A stretch of DNA of 64,000 nt from Microcystis aeruginosa FD4 (GTDB taxonomy: Bacteria; Cyanobacteriota; Cyanobacteriia; Cyanobacteriales; Microcystaceae), in NCBI RefSeq assembly GCF_009792235.1, contig NZ_CP046973.1, positions 62,001 to 126,000 of the forward strand, written 5' to 3'. Under the pieces are notes generated by a model, which did no database searches, was not told the DNA's origin, and saw only the letters and a list, made by a program, of their open reading frames with translations. The translations under genes and the position numbers were made by a program. Positions 61,347-64,000 of this stretch are shown here, piece after piece; position 1 is the stretch's first letter, and each line of letters begins with the position of its first letter.

Positions 61347-64000
61347 ATGACAAGTAACTACGGCGCGGAACAGATACAAGTTCTCGAAGGGTTAGAACCA
61401 GTCAGGAAGCGGCCGGGGATGTATATCGGTACGACCGGGCCGCGGGGACTACATCATTTAGTCTATGAAGTGGTGGACAACTCGATCGATGAGGCCTTAG
61501 CGGGTTACTGTACTCATATCGAAGTGGATATCAAGGCCGATGGTTCCGTCAGCGTTACCGACGATGGCCGGGGTATTCCCACCGATGTTCACCCCACCAC
61601 GGGTAAATCTGCTCTCGAAACCGTTCTCACTATACTTCATGCCGGCGGTAAATTTGGCAGTGGTGGCTATAAAGTGTCGGGAGGGTTACACGGAGTCGGG
61701 ATTTCCGTCGTTAATGCTCTTTCCGCATGGGTCGATGTGACAGTCTGGCGCGATCATAAAGTACATAGCCAACGCTACGAAAGGGGTATCCCCGTCACAG
61801 AATTGGTCAGCAGTCCTAGTGAAGAGGAAAAAACGGGAACTAGGGTTAATTTTCTGCCAGACACCGAAATTTTTAGCCAAGGCATCGAATTTGATTACAG
61901 TACCCTCTCTGGACGTTTACGAGAACTAGCCTACTTAAATGCCGGTGTTAAAATCACCTTTAGCGATTACCGTCCCGGGGAACCCCACATCGAAACCTAT
62001 TGTTATGAGGGGGGTATTAAAGAATACGTCGCTTATATGTGTCGGGAAAAAGAAACCCTGCACAAAGATATTATCTATGTATCGGGGGAAAAGAACGGAA
62101 TTAATATCGAAGTGGCGTTTCAGTGGTGTATAGATGCCTATAGCGACAATATTCTCGGTTTTGCTAATAATATCCGCACCATTGACGGGGGAACTCATCT
62201 AGAAGGATTAAAGGCAGTTCTGACTCGTACTTTAAATAATGTTGCTCGTAAACGCAATAAAATTAAAGAAAACGAGCCTAATCTAGCGGGGGAAAACGTC
62301 CGTGAGGGTTTAACCGCCGTTATTTCCGTAAAAGTCCCCGAACCAGAATTTGAGGGACAAACCAAGACCAAATTAGGTAACACTGAAGTCCGGGGTATTG
62401 TTGATTCCCTGGTGGGGGAAACTCTCAACGAATACCTAGAACAAAATCCCCAAGTGGCCGACACGATTATCGAAAAAGCAGTACAAGCGTACAAGGCGGC
62501 GGAAGCAGCCCGACGGGCCCGGGACTTAGTACGACGGAAATCGGTCTTGGAATCCTCACCTTTACCGGGTAAATTGGCTGATTGTAGCGAAAGAGACCCA
62601 GAAAAGTCAGAAATTTACATCGTCGAAGGGGACAGCGCCGGCGGCTGTTTTCATGGTGATACAGAAATCGCCCTTGTCGATGGACGCAACCTCAGTTTTA
62701 AACAGCTAGTGACCGAACAAGCCCAAGGAAAGGAACATTTTTGTTATACCATTCGTGACAATGGCACGATCGGGGTTGAACGAGTTATTAATGCCCGCAT
62801 CACCAAAAAAGACGCAGAAGTAATTAAAATTACTCTCGATCATGGTGAAGCGATTATTTGTACTCCTGACCATCTTTTCCTGTTAAGAGATGGTAGCTAT
62901 AAACCTGCTGCGGCTTTAACTCCAGAAGATGCTTTAATGCCTTTGTATCGGAAATTGTCCGCTCTTCGTGACCCCGGAATCACCATTAACGGTTATGAAA
63001 TGGTCTGGAATCCCGCTTCCGATTCTTGGTTGTTCACTCATGTGATCGCTGATTGGTATAATCGTTGGCAGGGAATTAACACGATCAAGAAAACTTACTA
63101 TCAAAAAACCCTAGCGACCTTAAAACAAATTGAGATCGATCGAGGTTATATTGATTTGGAAGCTTATCAAAAATATCGGCTTCAGACGCGGGATAAATCA
63201 ATATTGCGATTTGATTCTTTCTGCGATCGCTACTTTGATGGTGATAAAAATAAAGCCTTAGAAGCGGTGTCTAATTACAATCATCGAGTCGTGGCGATCA
63301 AGCGATTAGAAACAAGATTCGATGTCTATGATATCGAGGTTCCTCACACCCATAACTTTGCCCTTGCTTCCGGTGTTTTCGTCCATAACAGTGCCAAACA
63401 GGGGCGAGATCGTCGTTTTCAAGCGATTCTACCTCTGCGGGGAAAAATCCTCAATATCGAAAAAACCGATGATGCCAAAATCTACAAAAATACGGAAATT
63501 CAATCCTTAATTACAGCCCTCGGTTTGGGGATTAAAGGAGAAGATTTTGACCCCTCACAATTGCGCTATCATCGCATTGTTTTAATGACTGATGCTGATG
63601 TGGATGGCGCACACATCCGAACTTTGTTGTTAACTTTCTTCTATCGTTATCAGAAGAATTTAATTGATCAAGGTTATGTATATATCGCCTGTCCTCCTCT
63701 CTATAAATTGGAACGCGGTAAAAATCATTCCTACTGCTATAGCGATCGAGAATTACAGCAAAAGATAGCGGAATTTCCCGCCAATGCTAACTACACAATC
63801 CAACGTTTTAAAGGGTTAGGGGAAATGATGCCCCAACAACTTTGGGATACTACTATGAATCCCGAAACTCGCACTTTAAAACGGGTGGAAATCGAAGACG
63901 CAGCCAAAGCTGAGGAATTATTTACCATTCTTATGGGCGATCGAGTTGCCCCCCGGCGAGAATTTATCGAAACCCATGGACCACGTTTAAATCTTACCGA
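61347..64000 (+). CDS. gyrB: DNA gyrase subunit B with intein, 3' end outside the window
   Basis: The ATPase subunit of gyrase, which introduces negative supercoils. The N-terminal extein of 433 residues (61347-62645) has VLEGLEPVRKRPGMYIG, VYEVVDNSIDEAL, DDGRGIP, the GGLHGVGISVVNAL ATP lid and YIVEGDSAGG of the TOPRIM domain. It is interrupted by an in-frame intein. The C-terminal extein resumes SAKQGRDRRFQAILPLRGK, then has LMTDADVDGAHIRTLLL and continues past the window end. The frame is open to position 64000. Confidence 0.97.
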   Translation, partial: MTSNYGAEQIQVLEGLEPVRKRPGMYIGTTGPRGLHHLVYEVVDNSIDEALAGYCTHIEVDIKADGSVSVTDDGRGIPTDVHPTTGKSALETVLTILHAGGKFGSGGYKVSGGLHGVGISVVNALSAWVDVTVWRDHKVHSQRYERGIPVTELVSSPSEEEKTGTRVNFLPDTEIFSQGIEFDYSTLSGRLRELAYLNAGVKITFSDYRPGEPHIETYCYEGGIKEYVAYMCREKETLHKDIIYVSGEKNGINIEVAFQWCIDAYSDNILGFANNIRTIDGGTHLEGLKAVLTRTLNNVARKRNKIKENEPNLAGENVREGLTAVISVKVPEPEFEGQTKTKLGNTEVRGIVDSLVGETLNEYLEQNPQVADTIIEKAVQAYKAAEAARRARDLVRRKSVLESSPLPGKLADCSERDPEKSEIYIVEGDSAGGCFHGDTEIALVDGRNLSFKQLVTEQAQGKEHFCYTIRDNGTIGVERVINARITKKDAEVIKITLDHGEAIICTPDHLFLLRDGSYKPAAALTPEDALMPLYRKLSALRDPGITINGYEMVWNPASDSWLFTHVIADWYNRWQGINTIKKTYYQKTLATLKQIEIDRGYIDLEAYQKYRLQTRDKSILRFDSFCDRYFDGDKNKALEAVSNYNHRVVAIKRLETRFDVYDIEVPHTHNFALASGVFVHNSAKQGRDRRFQAILPLRGKILNIEKTDDAKIYKNTEIQSLITALGLGIKGEDFDPSQLRYHRIVLMTDADVDGAHIRTLLLTFFYRYQKNLIDQGYVYIACPPLYKLERGKNHSYCYSDRELQQKIAEFPANANYTIQRFKGLGEMMPQQLWDTTMNPETRTLKRVEIEDAAKAEELFTILMGDRVAPRREFIETHGPRLNLT
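62646..63389 (+). other. GyrB intein, HNH homing core deleted
   Basis: A 248-residue protein-splicing element sits between Gly (GDSAGG) and Ser (SAKQGRD). It starts with Cys1 in CFHGDTEIAL, has block B ICTPDHLFLL (TxxH), block F FDVYDIEVPHTHNF and ends in block G FVHN before Ser+1. After LFTHVIADWYNRWQGI, where the Synechocystis GyrB intein as I recall it continues into an HNH domain of about 190 residues, the frame jumps to TYYQKTLATLKQIEI, the sequence that follows that domain. So this is a natural mini-intein, in frame and likely still splicing. Confidence 0.9.

Overview
The window looks like chromosome of a unicellular bloom-forming cyanobacterium, most likely Microcystis. The reasons are the cyanobacterial ATP synthase operon, form IB Rubisco with RbcX, a beta-carboxysome cluster, Ycf39 and an acyl-lipid desaturase of the DesD type, together with very abundant heptanucleotide tandem repeats (units such as CTGATAA and CTGATCA/CTGTTTA), many small inverted-repeat elements (MITEs) and clusters of toxin-antitoxin genes. 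The species is inferred from these traits; no 16S gene is present.

Layout. 0-7.3 kb: housekeeping genes folP, a cupin, ldcA, ycf39, nadK and an ion channel, with an Rpn/DUF2887 gene and a MITE directly before folP. 7.8-14.3 kb: atp1-atpI-atpH-atpG-atpF-atpD-atpA-atpC, ending at a good terminator; the genes for beta and epsilon are not here. 14.4-21.9 kb: an accessory island holding an SMC-like ATPase plus PIN-nuclease pair, a broken IS5 transposase with a MITE inside it, a homing-endonuclease-like gene, a DUF262/DUF1524 (GmrSD-like) gene and a TnpB-only IS605-type element. 22.0-28.8 kb, minus strand: ccmK2-ccmK1-ccmL-ccmM-ccmN followed by rbcL-rbcX-rbcS, so shell, scaffold and cargo of the carboxysome are collinear. 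29.4-34.2 kb: toxin-antitoxin modules (MazEF, VapBC, RelE-type, and a VapC gene split by a MITE) with a PEP-CTERM protein. 34.2-49.0 kb: a Nif11-type peptide, miaB, DUF2358, a GTPase, rpmG-rpsR, a GAF/PAS histidine kinase, tRNA-Phe, a HEAT protein overlapping ubiX, a LapA-like protein, ilvN, an FHA-domain penicillin-binding protein and an RTX protein. 49.3-52.6 kb: a complete ISL2-group IS5 element, pgsA and desD.

52.8-60.2 kb is the most unusual region. Five co-directional genes encode a sigma-region-4-like DNA-binding protein, a DUF1822 protein, a transmembrane protein with a CHAT (caspase-like) protease domain inside and a periplasmic ligand-binding domain outside, a PspA/IM30-like coiled-coil protein, and a second membrane-anchored ligand-binding protein similar to the outer half of the CHAT protein. 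Together they look like a ligand-gated protease and membrane-stress pathway whose function is unknown to me. An OmpR-type response regulator follows, and the window ends inside gyrB, which carries an in-frame 248-residue intein whose homing-endonuclease core seems to have been deleted.

All calls come from reading the sequence and from remembered family features. No database search was run.
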